Shown: piece after piece, positions 43,539-51,848 of the stretch | Numbering within the stretch: position 1 is the first letter of the stretch | How the letters are laid out: each line of letters starts with the position of its first letter | NCBI RefSeq assembly: GCF_016899955.1 | Contig: NZ_JACJJL010000001.1 | Span: 186,001 to 250,000, forward strand | Origin: Marseilla massiliensis | GTDB taxonomy: Bacteria; Bacteroidota; Bacteroidia; Bacteroidales; Bacteroidaceae | Reading direction: 5' to 3' | Length of the DNA stretch: 64,000 nt | Position numbers and translations under genes: made by a program | The notes under the pieces: model-generated | Told to the model about the DNA's origin: nothing | What the model saw: only the letters and a program-made list of their open reading frames with translations | Databases searched by the model: none

Positions 43539-43558
43539 CAGCCGCAAAACAAGAGACC

Positions 43559-43990
43559 ATGACTGTAAGACAGACAGAAATCAAGCTCAGCCCCCGTCCG
43601 AGGGGCTTTCACCTCGTCACGCGCGAGGTCGTGGCACAGCTGCCGCCGCTGCCGCGGCAAGGCCTGCTCCACCTGTTTGTAAAGCACACCTCGTGCGGGC
43701 TTTGCGTCAATGAGAACGCCGACCCCGACGTGCGCCGTGACATGAGGGCCATCTTCGACAGGCTTGTGCCTGAGAACCGGCCCGAGTATACCCATACGCT
43801 CGAGGGCCCCGACGACATGCCCAGCCACGCCAAGGCCGTGATATCGGGCGTGAGCCTCACGCTGCCCGTCACCCGAGGCAGGCTCAACCTGGGCACGTGG
43901 CAGGGCATATACCTTTGCGAATACCGCGACTGCGGAGGCCCGCGCACGCTCGTGGCCACTGTCGTGGGGGAAGGGGGTGACGATGAATAG
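43559..43990 (+). CDS. YjbQ family protein (UPF0047)
   Basis: A 143-aa protein of the YjbQ/UPF0047 family. Its conserved metal-binding core is HLFVKHTSCGLCVNENADPD (residues 38-57), with the later histidines in SHAKAVISG and the end LGTWQGIYLCEYRDCGGPR. Some members can complete thiamine-phosphate synthesis in suppressor assays, which is why they are labelled secondary thiamine-phosphate synthase; the true role is unclear. It overlaps the start of the EamA gene by 8 bp, the first of two overlaps in a three-gene operon. Confidence 0.9.
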   Translation: MTVRQTEIKLSPRPRGFHLVTREVVAQLPPLPRQGLLHLFVKHTSCGLCVNENADPDVRRDMRAIFDRLVPENRPEYTHTLEGPDDMPSHAKAVISGVSLTLPVTRGRLNLGTWQGIYLCEYRDCGGPRTLVATVVGEGGDDE

Positions 43991-44891
43991 CTCTGTCAGG
44001 GGCGCAACCTGCGGCGTGATAGCCGCCGTGGCCTATGGCACCAACCCGCTCTTCTCGCTCAACCTGTATGCCGCCGGCATGGATGTTGAGTCGGTGCTCT
44101 TCTACCGTTTCGCCTTCGCCGCGCTCGTTTTGGCCGCAGCCATGCTGCTCACGCGCCACAGCCTTGCCGTGAGCCGCCGCCAGCTGATGGCCCTCGTGCC
44201 GGCCGGGGTGGTGTTCGCCATGTCGTCGCAGACGCTCTACCAGAGCTTCCTTTACATGGATGCGGGCGTGGCTTGCTCCATCCTGTTCATCTATCCCATA
44301 CTCGTGGCGGTCATCATGACGCTGTTCTTCCACGAGAGGGCGTCGCTGCTTACCTACGGGTGCATAGCGCTGGCCACCGCCGGCATAGCCATGCTGTACC
44401 AGGGCGACGGCTCCGGCGCGCTGAGCACCGTTGGACTGATGCTCGTGGTGGCCTCTTCGCTGTGCTACGCCCTGTATATCGTGGGTGTCGACCATTCCGT
44501 GCTGCGCACCGTCCCGTCGGCCCGCATGACGTTCTGGGTGCTCGCCTCGGGCGCCGCGGTGTTCTTCGCGCTCTCCGGCTTCGGCGCGCGCCTGCACCCG
44601 ATAGGCGCCGACCCGGCCGTGGTTGGCAACGTTGTGGGCGTGGCCCTCGTGCCTACCATCATACCGATACTGTTCATCAACATTGCCATCAAAGACGTCG
44701 GACCCACATACAGCGCCATCATCGGCGCGCTTGAGCCTGTCACGGCGCTGGTAATAGGGGCTTCGGTGTTTGGCGAGCACATCACCGGGCGCATAGCACT
44801 TGGCGCGCTTATGATACTGGTAGCCGTCACGCTGATTGTGGCGCGGCCGCTGCTGCACCGCCTGCCGCTTGGCGGAAGGTCGAATGTATGA
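43983..44891 (+). CDS. DMT/EamA family transporter
   Basis: A 302-aa inner-membrane protein with ten predicted helices in two EamA repeats, each of five. The first begins CGVIAAVAYGTNPLFSLNLY; the second has SSLCYALYIVGVDHSVLR and the closing YSAIIGALEPVTALVIGASV, then FGEHITGRIALGALMILVAV, a classic EamA end. Members move amino acids, metabolites or drugs; the substrate is unknown. The ATG at 43983 is inside the end of the YjbQ gene; a GTG two codons upstream is possible. Its stop overlaps a possible start (44884) of the methyltransferase. Confidence 0.92.
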   Translation: MNSSVRGATCGVIAAVAYGTNPLFSLNLYAAGMDVESVLFYRFAFAALVLAAAMLLTRHSLAVSRRQLMALVPAGVVFAMSSQTLYQSFLYMDAGVACSILFIYPILVAVIMTLFFHERASLLTYGCIALATAGIAMLYQGDGSGALSTVGLMLVVASSLCYALYIVGVDHSVLRTVPSARMTFWVLASGAAVFFALSGFGARLHPIGADPAVVGNVVGVALVPTIIPILFINIAIKDVGPTYSAIIGALEPVTALVIGASVFGEHITGRIALGALMILVAVTLIVARPLLHRLPLGGRSNV

Positions 44892-44907
44892 CGAAAATAG
44901 AGCCGTG

Positions 44908-45444
44908 ATGAGAAAGTTACGTACTATAGAAATGGACAGGCTGACTGTCAGCGAGTTCAAGGATGCAGAAAAGATGCCGCTTGTCGTCGTGCTCGACGAC
45001 GTGCGCTCGATGTACAACGTGGGCAGCGTCTTCCGCACGGGCGACGCCTTCCGCATCGAGGCCGTGTGCCTTTGCGGCATCAGCGCCACCCCTCCGAGCA
45101 CCGAGATACACAAGACCGCCCTCGGCGCGGAAGACAGTGTGGAATGGCGTTATTACCGTTCGGCGTCAGAGGCCGTCGGCGATTTGCGCGCTGCGGGCTA
45201 CGAGGTGTATGCCGTCGAGCAGGTGGTCGGCAGCACGAAGCTGCACCACTTCGCGCCCGAGGCGGGCCGCCGCTATGCCGTTGTGCTTGGCAATGAGGTG
45301 AAAGGTGTGCACCAGGAGGTGGTCGACCTGTGCGACGGGTGCCTTGAGATACCGCAGTTTGGCACTAAGCACTCTATGAACGTGTCGGTCACGGCGGGCA
45401 TCATCATCTATCACTTCGCCCGCGGGCTGATGCTTTCCGACTGA
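44908..45444 (+). CDS. TrmH family RNA methyltransferase (SpoU)
   Basis: A 178-aa SPOUT-class methyltransferase that would 2'-O-methylate tRNA or rRNA with S-adenosylmethionine. Motif 1 is DVRSMYNVGSVFRTGDAF, motif 2 AVVLGNEVKGV, and motif 3 LEIPQFGTKHSMNVSVTAGI, which make the trefoil-knot SAM site. It lacks the N-terminal extension of TrmH proper and matches the short Bacteroidetes form starting MRKLRTIEMDRLTVSEF. An upstream ATG at 44884 would overlap the EamA stop. It is the last gene of the overlap operon, and a hairpin at 45538 follows. Confidence 0.92.
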   Translation: MRKLRTIEMDRLTVSEFKDAEKMPLVVVLDDVRSMYNVGSVFRTGDAFRIEAVCLCGISATPPSTEIHKTALGAEDSVEWRYYRSASEAVGDLRAAGYEVYAVEQVVGSTKLHHFAPEAGRRYAVVLGNEVKGVHQEVVDLCDGCLEIPQFGTKHSMNVSVTAGIIIYHFARGLMLSD

Positions 45445-45537
45445 GGCTGCCGCCCTGTGGGCGTCGTCCCGCCAAATGCCGTGGGCCGCGGTTATGGCCC
45501 ATGCCGCCCCTTCGCCTATCAGCCGGGCGTTACAATA

Positions 45538-45565
45538 ATGGCCGCGCAGCATCGTGCGCGGCCAT
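45538..45565. terminator. Hairpin between convergent TrmH and rubredoxin genes
   Basis: ATGGCCGCGC (45538-45547) pairs perfectly with GCGCGGCCAT (45556-45565). Confidence 0.7.
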
Positions 45566-45582
45566 CATCTTATAGCGTTGTG

Positions 45583-45744
45583 TCAGTCTTCGGGCTTGAA
45601 GTCGTCCTTGCCCACACCGCAGAGCGGGCACACCCAATCGTCGGGCAGGTCTTCAAACGCTGTTCCGGGGGCTATTCCGCTATCGGGATCGCCCTCTGCC
45701 GGGTCATATACATAACCGCAGGTCTCGCAAATGTACTTCTTCAT
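45583..45744 (-). CDS. Rubredoxin
   Basis: A 53-aa protein, [19 protein letters not shown] and so on to KPED. The iron is held by Cys6, Cys9, Cys39 and Cys42 (ICETCGY and WVCPLCG), the exact rubredoxin arrangement, with the usual aromatic core and DLPDDW. It is a small cytoplasmic one-electron carrier for oxygen or peroxide detoxification and other redox enzymes in anaerobes. No rubrerythrin or reductase gene is adjacent. No consensus -7 box is seen in the 39 bp before the GT9 gene stop, so it may be cotranscribed from upstream with the GT9 gene. Confidence 0.97.
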   Translation of the reverse strand: MKKYICETCGYVYDPAEGDPDSGIAPGTAFEDLPDDWVCPLCGVGKDDFKPED

Positions 45745-45783
45745 AATTGTTGTTCTTTTAATTGATTGATATTTGGGTTTTGT

Positions 45784-46869
45784 TTATTCTCGTTCCCGCA
45801 AAGCCTTCTCCGAGGCCCTTGTCTTGGCCAGTACGAAAGCCATGCGTTCCACGATTTGTTCTGGTGGTATGTTCTTCATGCAGGCATAGTCGCCCCGCAG
45901 GCACGGCTTGTTGCCGTAGATACTGCACGGCCTGCATGGCAGGTCTATCTGCACGGCGCGGTCGGCGGCCTGGTTCCAGCCCATGAATCCCGCTGCCGGG
46001 TGTGTGGCTCCCCATACGCTGACCACCGGTGTGCCCACTATTGAGGCCAGGTGCATGTTGGCGCTGTCCATGGAAAGCATCAGGTCGAGGTGGCTCATTA
46101 GTATAAGCTCCTGTTGCATGGCCTCGAGGTGGCGGCTGACGTTGACGCACCGGGGCTCCTCGGCGCACCACTTGTCGAACGTGCGCTCCTCTTCCTGGCC
46201 GCGGCCGAACAGGAACAGCCTTGCCGAAGGGAACCGCCCGACCACCATGCCTATCACCTGGCGCATCAGGCGCTCCGGGTATACCTTGCCTTGGTGGGCT
46301 GCAAACGGCGCGATGCCTATCCACTGCTCGTAGTTTTTCTTCGGCCCGATGACGGCGGGCAGCAGGTTCAGGTTCCCGCCTTCTTCCGGGAAGATGGACC
46401 GGAAGCCCAGTGTGACCGGGTAGCCCAGCCGCGCCAGCGTGTCGGCGTAGTTCTTGAACGGCGTAGGCAGCTGCTCGAGGCGCTTGTGGTGCTGCGCGGT
46501 GAGCTGTTTGCGCAGCCTCCTGTGCTTGTCGATGTGGGCCACCCTGTATCTTTCGACGTTGAATCTCATGCGCAGGTATTCGGAGCGCAGCACGTCGTGG
46601 AAGTCGGCAATGGCCGTGAAGTTCTTAGCTGTCAGGCGCCGGTACAGGGCGTTGAGCCCCCTTATGCCGTGGTACTCGTGCTTCACGTCGGCCTCCATGA
46701 AGCTGACGTTGGGCGCCAGGTCTTCAAAGAAAGCCCTGGCGTAGCCTTTGCTGAGCACTGTTATGCGCACGTCGGGGTAGGCCTTGGCCAGCGAGTAGAC
46801 CACGGGCACGGTCATGGCCACGTCGCCGAGCGATGAGAACCTCATTATGAGGATATGCTCTTTCTTCAT
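45784..46869 (-). CDS. Glycosyltransferase family 9 (heptosyltransferase-like)
   Basis: A 361-aa GT-B enzyme of the ADP-heptose:LPS heptosyltransferase family. MRFSSLGDVAMTVPVVYSLA is the N-terminal signature, and IGIAPFAAHQGKVYPERLM, LFLFGRGQEEE and LDLMLSMDSANMHLASIVGT followed by PVVSVWGATHP form the C-terminal donor site. It likely adds a sugar to the LPS core or a related lipid-linked glycan at the inner membrane's cytoplasmic face. A cysteine-rich end (PCRPCSIYGNKPCLRGDYAC) is usual in Bacteroidetes members. DUF4254 lies 81 bp upstream on the same strand, an arrangement common in the phylum. Confidence 0.93.
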   Translation of the reverse strand: MKKEHILIMRFSSLGDVAMTVPVVYSLAKAYPDVRITVLSKGYARAFFEDLAPNVSFMEADVKHEYHGIRGLNALYRRLTAKNFTAIADFHDVLRSEYLRMRFNVERYRVAHIDKHRRLRKQLTAQHHKRLEQLPTPFKNYADTLARLGYPVTLGFRSIFPEEGGNLNLLPAVIGPKKNYEQWIGIAPFAAHQGKVYPERLMRQVIGMVVGRFPSARLFLFGRGQEEERTFDKWCAEEPRCVNVSRHLEAMQQELILMSHLDLMLSMDSANMHLASIVGTPVVSVWGATHPAAGFMGWNQAADRAVQIDLPCRPCSIYGNKPCLRGDYACMKNIPPEQIVERMAFVLAKTRASEKALRERE

Positions 46870-46950
46870 TCCTCAGCTTGTTTTCTGCATCCCGTCATTT
46901 CCCCGGCTGCGGCCATCGGCAGGCGCGTTGGCGTCGCCTTGGTTGCCTGC

Positions 46951-47568
46951 TCAGCCTTTGTTGCCATATAGCACGGGGTTTGTGGTGGGGTCGTTGTACA
47001 TCTTCATTTGGCGGTACACCTTCATGTACTTCCTGCCGGCCTCAATGTCTTCGAGCAGTTGGTCGATGGCGGTGGTGAGGTCTGAGCGCTGTTCCTCGAG
47101 CACGGCCAGCTTGGCTGCGCACCGTGAGCGGTGTTCGTCGGTGGCCTCGGGCCTTTTCGACTCCTCGCTCATGTGGTAAATCTTCAGTGCCAGTATCGAG
47201 AGCCTGTCCACGGCCCACGCCGGGCTCTCGGTGTTGAGGCGGGCGTCGGGCAGCGGCTTCACCTCGCTGTAGGTGTGGCGGAAGTGGCTGTCTATCTGCT
47301 CCACCAGGTCGGTGCGGTCTTGGTTGCTGCGGTCTATGCGGCGTTTCAGCGACAGCGCGTCGGTGGGGGCGATGTGTGGGTCGCGTATTATGTCCTCCAG
47401 GTGCCATTGCACCGTGTCTATCCAGCACTTCGTATACAGGCTGTGGTCTATCGAGTCACGCTTGTATGGGTTCTGGATGGGCGTATCTACGTTGTCCGTC
47501 AGGTGGTAGTCGGCCACGACTTTGTCGAAGATTGCGTTGCAGTGTTCTGCGAATGACATTTCTTTCAT
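46951..47568 (-). CDS. DUF4254 domain-containing protein
   Basis: A 205-aa helical protein of the DUF4254 family: FAEHCNAIFDKVVADYHLTD, NPYKRDSIDHSLYTKCWIDT, VQWHLEDIIRDPHIAP and LVEQIDSHFRHTYSEVKPLP, then a coiled-coil-like stretch (EEQRSDLTTAIDQLLEDIEA) and a Tyr/Lys-rich end. The function is unknown; it is regularly found next to GT9 glycosyltransferases in Bacteroidetes, as here, which hints at a role in LPS-type glycan assembly. The start was taken at MKEMSFAEH (47568); MSFAEH at 47559 is the alternative. A -7 box lies at 47619. Confidence 0.88.
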   Translation of the reverse strand: MKEMSFAEHCNAIFDKVVADYHLTDNVDTPIQNPYKRDSIDHSLYTKCWIDTVQWHLEDIIRDPHIAPTDALSLKRRIDRSNQDRTDLVEQIDSHFRHTYSEVKPLPDARLNTESPAWAVDRLSILALKIYHMSEESKRPEATDEHRSRCAAKLAVLEEQRSDLTTAIDQLLEDIEAGRKYMKVYRQMKMYNDPTTNPVLYGNKG

Positions 47569-47618
47569 CTTTGTTGTTTGTGCCCGCTTCGGCTTGCCTT
47601 GGCGGGCGTATTTATTTG

Positions 47619-47626
47619 CAAATCTA
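47619..47626 (-). promoter_or_regulatory. -7 box for DUF4254-GT9
   Basis: TAGATTTG on the minus strand, 50 nt before the start. Confidence 0.5.
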
Positions 47627-47796
47627 AACAAACTTTTTTAATCGCCCAACTATATTGAAGAGTTTTTCACTTCATTCCAATCTTTTTATATATATTTTGC
47701 GTGTTTCCTGCCATCTTTTTTGTTGTTTGCCGGCCTTGCGCGGCGGTTGTTTTTCGCTGTGGCTGGGGCTTGCCCTTGTGGCGGTTGGTTTTTTCC

Positions 47797-48211
47797 GGAA
47801 ATGTTAAACACATGGAAATATCATTACAAGTGTGTGCGTGGGAATGGTGTTTCCGGCGGCCGTGCTGCCTGTTGCGGCAAATGCGCCATTCTCGAGGCTG
47901 CTGCCGTAAACCGTTGAGCTGCTGTGGTTTGCCCCTTGCCTTTCGCATCCTGTGCTTGGCCATGGGCGGGGTTGCCTGGCTTTTTCGTTGTAAAAAGGGC
48001 AACAAATGTGGGTTATCTGCCACTTCCGCGAGCCTCGCCACGATGCATTACGGCCTTTATTGCAAGGCCGAACGGGCCGTTTGGTGTTATGGCGGGGGGC
48101 CGTTTGGCGTCGGTGCGCGTGTGTTTTCGCGATTCCGCATGCCCTTTTTCGTCTTGCCGTACTTGGAACACGGCGTGATGAAATGTTAAATTTCCGCACT
48201 ATATCTTTACA
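47797..48211 (+). repeat. 415-bp dispersed intergenic element, copy 2
   Basis: Diverged partner of 29035-29449: same length, same end motifs (GGAAATGTTAAAC at left; TGTTAAATTTCCGCA then TTTACA at right) and a hairpin array at the same offset. It ends about 90 bp before the pdxB ATG. The 730-bp gap 47569-48298 otherwise holds only the two promoters. Confidence 0.6.
48044..48115. repeat. 22-bp palindromic hairpin array J (3 units)
   Basis: Units anchored at 48048, 48070 and about 48092 (the last with a 1-bp shift); the most degenerate array. It lies between divergent genes and 251 bp into the 415-bp element. Confidence 0.7.
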
Positions 48212-48262
48212 GTATGCCGCGCCGCCACTGTTGCCGTGCCGTAGCCATTGTGCCGCGATGGT

Positions 48263-48293
48263 TTTGCCGGTTGGTTTTTTTTGTGTACTTTTG
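48263..48293 (+). promoter_or_regulatory. Promoter of pdxB (leaderless)
   Basis: TTTG at 48263-48266, 19 bp, TACTTTTG at 48286-48293. Only 5 nt separate the box from the ATG at 48299, so transcription should begin at or next to the start codon. Confidence 0.75.
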
Positions 48294-48298
48294 CCACC

Positions 48299-49306
48299 AT
48301 GGACATAAAGATAGTTATAGACGACAAGATTCCCTACATACGCGAAGCGGTGGCCAAGCTCACCCCTCGTGTTGTTTACAAGCGCGGTGCCGACATCACC
48401 GCCGCCGACGTGAGAGACGCCGACGCGCTCATTGTGCGCACCCGCACGCGCTGCGACGAGCGGCTGCTCGCCGGCAGCCGTGTGAGGTTTGTGGCCACGG
48501 CCACCATCGGTTTCGACCATATCGACACGGAATACATGCGGCGCGCCGGCATCAGCTGGACCAACTGCCCCGGGTGCAACGCCTCTTCTGTGGCCCAGTA
48601 TGTGCGCTCCTCGTTGCTGCTGCTGCGTCGCGACTGCGGCCTTGAGCCCTCAGGTGCCACCCTGGGCGTGGTGGGTTGCGGCCACGTGGGGCGGCTGGTG
48701 TGTGGCGTCGGGCGCGAGCTGGGCATGCGGGTGCTTGTGTGCGACCCCCCGGTGGGCGCCCCTGGATATGTGGGCATGGACGTCATCGAGCGCGAGGCCG
48801 ACGTCATCACGTTCCACGTGCCGCTCACCGACGGAGGCCCGTGCCCCACGCGCCATCTGGCCGACGCCGCTTTCTTCGGCCGCCTGGCCCGAAGGCCGTT
48901 CCTGGTAAACACGAGCCGCGGGGCGGTGGTAGACAACGCGGCGCTGAAAGAGGCGCTCAGGGAGGGCCGGGTGCGCCAGGCTGTCATCGACACTTGGGAG
49001 AACGAGCCTGGCATCGACCCGGAACTGCTGTCGCAGGTGTACATAGGCACGCCCCACATTGCGGGGTATTCGGCCGACGGTAAGGTGAATGCCGACAACA
49101 TGGCCATTGATGCGCTGTGCCGTTTCTTCGGCCTGCCCAACCCAGGGCGCATCCATCCGCCGCGGTTGCCGGCCGGTTTTGTGTATGACGGCGACCCCTT
49201 GCAGCTCTACAACCCGCTCGACGACAGCGACAGGCTGAAGCGCAGGCCCGACCTTTTCGAGCATCTGAGGGGCAACTATCCGCTGCGCCGCGAGATTGTT
49301 GATTAA
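48299..49306 (+). CDS. pdxB: Erythronate-4-phosphate dehydrogenase
   Basis: A 335-aa D-2-hydroxyacid dehydrogenase of the PdxB type, which oxidises 4-phosphoerythronate in the DXP-dependent pyridoxal-phosphate pathway. MDIKIVIDDKIPYIREA is the family start. TATIGFDHIDTEYM and WTNCPGCNASSVAQYVRSSL are PdxB-specific; GVVGCGHVGRLV is the NAD motif. Catalytic residues are in VNTSRGAVVDNAAL (Arg), DTWENEPGID (Glu) and GTPHIAGYSADGK (His). The C-terminal dimerisation domain is present but short. The ATG sits at the predicted transcript start. Confidence 0.95.
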   Translation: MDIKIVIDDKIPYIREAVAKLTPRVVYKRGADITAADVRDADALIVRTRTRCDERLLAGSRVRFVATATIGFDHIDTEYMRRAGISWTNCPGCNASSVAQYVRSSLLLLRRDCGLEPSGATLGVVGCGHVGRLVCGVGRELGMRVLVCDPPVGAPGYVGMDVIEREADVITFHVPLTDGGPCPTRHLADAAFFGRLARRPFLVNTSRGAVVDNAALKEALREGRVRQAVIDTWENEPGIDPELLSQVYIGTPHIAGYSADGKVNADNMAIDALCRFFGLPNPGRIHPPRLPAGFVYDGDPLQLYNPLDDSDRLKRRPDLFEHLRGNYPLRREIVD

Positions 49307-49338
49307 AAACTGTTGCATGACCAAGGTGTCGGGGTGTC

Positions 49339-49366
49339 GGCTCGGGCTTGCGATTAAAGCCCGGGC
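49339..49366. terminator. Hairpin between convergent pdxB and RluA genes
   Basis: GGCTCGGGCTT (49339-49349) pairs with AAGCCCGGGCC (about 49356-49366), followed by GTTGTTTG. Confidence 0.65.
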
Positions 49367-49397
49367 CGTTGTTTGTGCGAGTGTCTTGGCGTAGGCC

Positions 49398-50999
49398 TCA
49401 GAAGGGCGCTTCGCTCCTGAAGCTCATCGCCTGGCCTGTGGCCGGGTGGCAGAACTCAATGCTTTCGGCATGCAGGCATAGCCTTTCGGCGCGCTGCCCG
49501 TACAGGGCGTCGCCCACGATTGGGGCGTTGAGCCCGTCGGGATGGGCGCAGTGCACCCTCAGCTGGTGCGTCCGGCCCGTCAGGGGGTGCAGCTCGAGGC
49601 GCACCCTGCCGCCGCGTTCGGCCATCACCCTGTAGTATGTCACGGCCTCGCGCCCTTGCTGCCGGTCGACCACCTGGCGCGGTCGGTCGAGCGGGTCGGG
49701 CCGCAGCGGCAGGCTGATGCGGCCCTCAGGCGGGCTTATGTGGGGCGCGTCTACCAGCGCGATGTATCGTTTCTTTACGCTCCGGCCCTCAAACTGCCGT
49801 TGCAGCAGCCTCAGGTCGCCCGGGCTCTTGGCCACCACGAGCAGCCCCGAGGTGTCCATGTCGAGGCGGTGGGCCACCAGCGGCTCTGCGCCGTCGCCCC
49901 ATTTCATGCGCAACACGTCGGCCACCGAGCGTCGCCCCGTGCGCCCCGGCACCGAGAGCATGCCCGCCGGCTTGTCGACCACGGCTATGTGGCCGTCTTC
50001 ATATATCGTCTGCAGCCTTCCGCCGTCGTCGCCTTCCAGCGGGTCGGGGTCTACGTCGAGGCCTTGCAGCATGTGTTTCAGTATGGGCAGGCACTTGCCC
50101 CGGCACGCCGGGTAGTAGTTGAGGTGGCGCCTTACCTCGGCCCTTGGCGACTCGCCCCACCAGAACTCGGCCATGCATAGCGGCCTGAGCGCGTGGCTGT
50201 AGGCGTATTGCAGCAGCTTGGGGGCGCAGCACTCGCCGGCCCCCGAGGGCGGGGCGCCGCCCGTCTCGGCAGCGAATATGTCGTTGAGGTCGCGTTGCTG
50301 CCCGAGCGCGTTGAGCATCCTGAACTGCGAGAATATCCATGCCTGCAGCTCGTCTGACATCTGCCGCCGCCTGGCCTTTAGCTCCTCGGCCTCGCGGCAG
50401 GCCTCGGCCACGTCACCGGCGGCCTCGGCCATGAGGGCGGCGTGGCGTTTTTTCATCCTCCGCAGTTCGGCTTTCATGTGCTGGCTCTGGCGCCGCAGGC
50501 TCTCCTCGTCGGCCCCGCCGGCCCTGAGCTCGTCGCGCCGGCGCTTCGCTTCGGCCATGCAGAGCCTGTAGCCGGCCTCTTCGGCCTCGCACTTGCGGCG
50601 CAGGTGGTCGAGCCGCTCGGCCGCCCCGGCTCTGTCGGCCCCGGCTTCCAGTTGCGCTATCCTGTGGTTTATGTCGGTTATCTCGGCCTCGCGCGTCTTG
50701 AAATGCCCGCCCGGGCAGAGTATGTCGAACACCGCCGGGACGAAGAAAGGCCAGTCGTTGCGCCCGCCTAACTGCCCGGAGTAGGCAGCCAGGTAGCCCA
50801 GCGTGCCGTCTGGTGCGGCTGCCACGAGCACCCCGAACATCTTTCCGCGTCCGGCCTCTTCGCGCCACTCGGCGGCCTGCGCAATGTGCCTCTGCACCTC
50901 GTCGGCGGCCATCAGGCACAGCGGGTGGGGCTCATAGCACATCGGGTAGGTGAACCTTGGTGGCGGAGCTATGTCGGTATGTAGTGTGTGAAAGCGCAT
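49398..50999 (-). CDS. RluA family pseudouridine synthase with long N-terminal extension
   Basis: A 533-aa protein. The C-terminal 220 residues are an RluA-type catalytic domain: VVDKPAGMLSVPGR, then HRLDMDTSGLLVVAKS with the catalytic Asp, and LTGRTHQLRVHCAH. It would isomerise specific uridines in rRNA or tRNA. The first 300 residues are an extension containing a Glu/Arg/Ala-rich coiled coil (about residues 110-230) and a Cys/Pro-rich region; this longer form is common in Bacteroidetes and is of unknown function. MCYEPHPLCLMAADEVQ near the start is conserved in that form by memory. It is convergent with pdxB. Confidence 0.92.
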   Translation of the reverse strand: MRFHTLHTDIAPPPRFTYPMCYEPHPLCLMAADEVQRHIAQAAEWREEAGRGKMFGVLVAAAPDGTLGYLAAYSGQLGGRNDWPFFVPAVFDILCPGGHFKTREAEITDINHRIAQLEAGADRAGAAERLDHLRRKCEAEEAGYRLCMAEAKRRRDELRAGGADEESLRRQSQHMKAELRRMKKRHAALMAEAAGDVAEACREAEELKARRRQMSDELQAWIFSQFRMLNALGQQRDLNDIFAAETGGAPPSGAGECCAPKLLQYAYSHALRPLCMAEFWWGESPRAEVRRHLNYYPACRGKCLPILKHMLQGLDVDPDPLEGDDGGRLQTIYEDGHIAVVDKPAGMLSVPGRTGRRSVADVLRMKWGDGAEPLVAHRLDMDTSGLLVVAKSPGDLRLLQRQFEGRSVKKRYIALVDAPHISPPEGRISLPLRPDPLDRPRQVVDRQQGREAVTYYRVMAERGGRVRLELHPLTGRTHQLRVHCAHPDGLNAPIVGDALYGQRAERLCLHAESIEFCHPATGQAMSFRSEAPF

Positions 51000-51065
51000 G
51001 TCGGTGTGTTTTCGGCGCGGGGCGTCGGGCCTTTGGCGGCCCAGCCGCTGTTTGCGCCGTATGTT

Positions 51066-51848
51066 TTATCCCAATACAACGTCGAGCGTCATCATGAGCA
51101 CAAAGCCGAGCGCGAACCCCACCGTGCTCATGTTGCTGTGCTCTCCGGTGCTTGCCTCGGGTATGAGTTCCTCGATTACCACATAGAGCATGGCCCCGGC
51201 GGCAAACGCCAGCAGGTATGGCATGGCCGGGGTGAGCCATGCCGTGAGCAGTATGACGGCCAGTCCGCCCAGCGGTTCTACCGCCCCGCTGAGGCTGCCT
51301 ATGACGAATGAGCGCCAGCGGCTGTTGCCGGCGGCACGCATGGGCATGGATATGATGGCTCCCTCGGGCACGTTTTGTATGGCTATGCCCACCGACATGG
51401 CCAGCGCCCCGGCCGTGCTTATGCCCACATGGCCCTCGGCCGCCCCGGCCAGCACTGCCCCGACGGCCATGCCTTCGGGCAGGTTGTGGATGGTGACGGC
51501 AAGCATGAGCATTGCCGTGCGCGACAGCCGTGAGTGGGGCCCTTCGGGTTTGGACGTGCCGAGGTGCAGGTGGGGCGTGACGTAGTCGATGAGAAGCAGG
51601 AACGCCATGCCCGAAAGGAAGCCGACGACGGCCGGCACTATCTGCGGCGCGGAGTTGGTGTCGCTGTTGAATTCGAGCGCCGGTATGAGCAGCGACCACA
51701 CCGATGCGGCCACCATCACCCCCGATGCGAATCCCAGCAGTGCCTTTTGCACTATGGCGTTCATCTCGTGTCGCATGAAGAACACGAACGCAGAGCCTAC
51801 CACCGTGCCCATGAATGGCACGAGAAGGCCTAATGTTATTCCGTTCAT
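51066..51848 (-). CDS. ZIP family metal transporter
   Basis: A 260-aa ZIP protein with eight helices, importing zinc or other divalent metals into the cytoplasm. The binuclear metal site is in VTIHNLPEGMAVGAVLAG (helix 4) and IAIQNVPEGAIISMPMR (helix 5), the GufA/ZupT-like signature. LGFASGVMVAASVWSLLIPA and the closing STVGFALGFVLMMTLDVVLG agree. It is translated from an ATG that overlaps the stop of the C10 peptidase gene (ATGA), so its expression should follow that gene; no separate promoter is seen. Confidence 0.95.
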   Translation of the reverse strand: MNGITLGLLVPFMGTVVGSAFVFFMRHEMNAIVQKALLGFASGVMVAASVWSLLIPALEFNSDTNSAPQIVPAVVGFLSGMAFLLLIDYVTPHLHLGTSKPEGPHSRLSRTAMLMLAVTIHNLPEGMAVGAVLAGAAEGHVGISTAGALAMSVGIAIQNVPEGAIISMPMRAAGNSRWRSFVIGSLSGAVEPLGGLAVILLTAWLTPAMPYLLAFAAGAMLYVVIEELIPEASTGEHSNMSTVGFALGFVLMMTLDVVLG

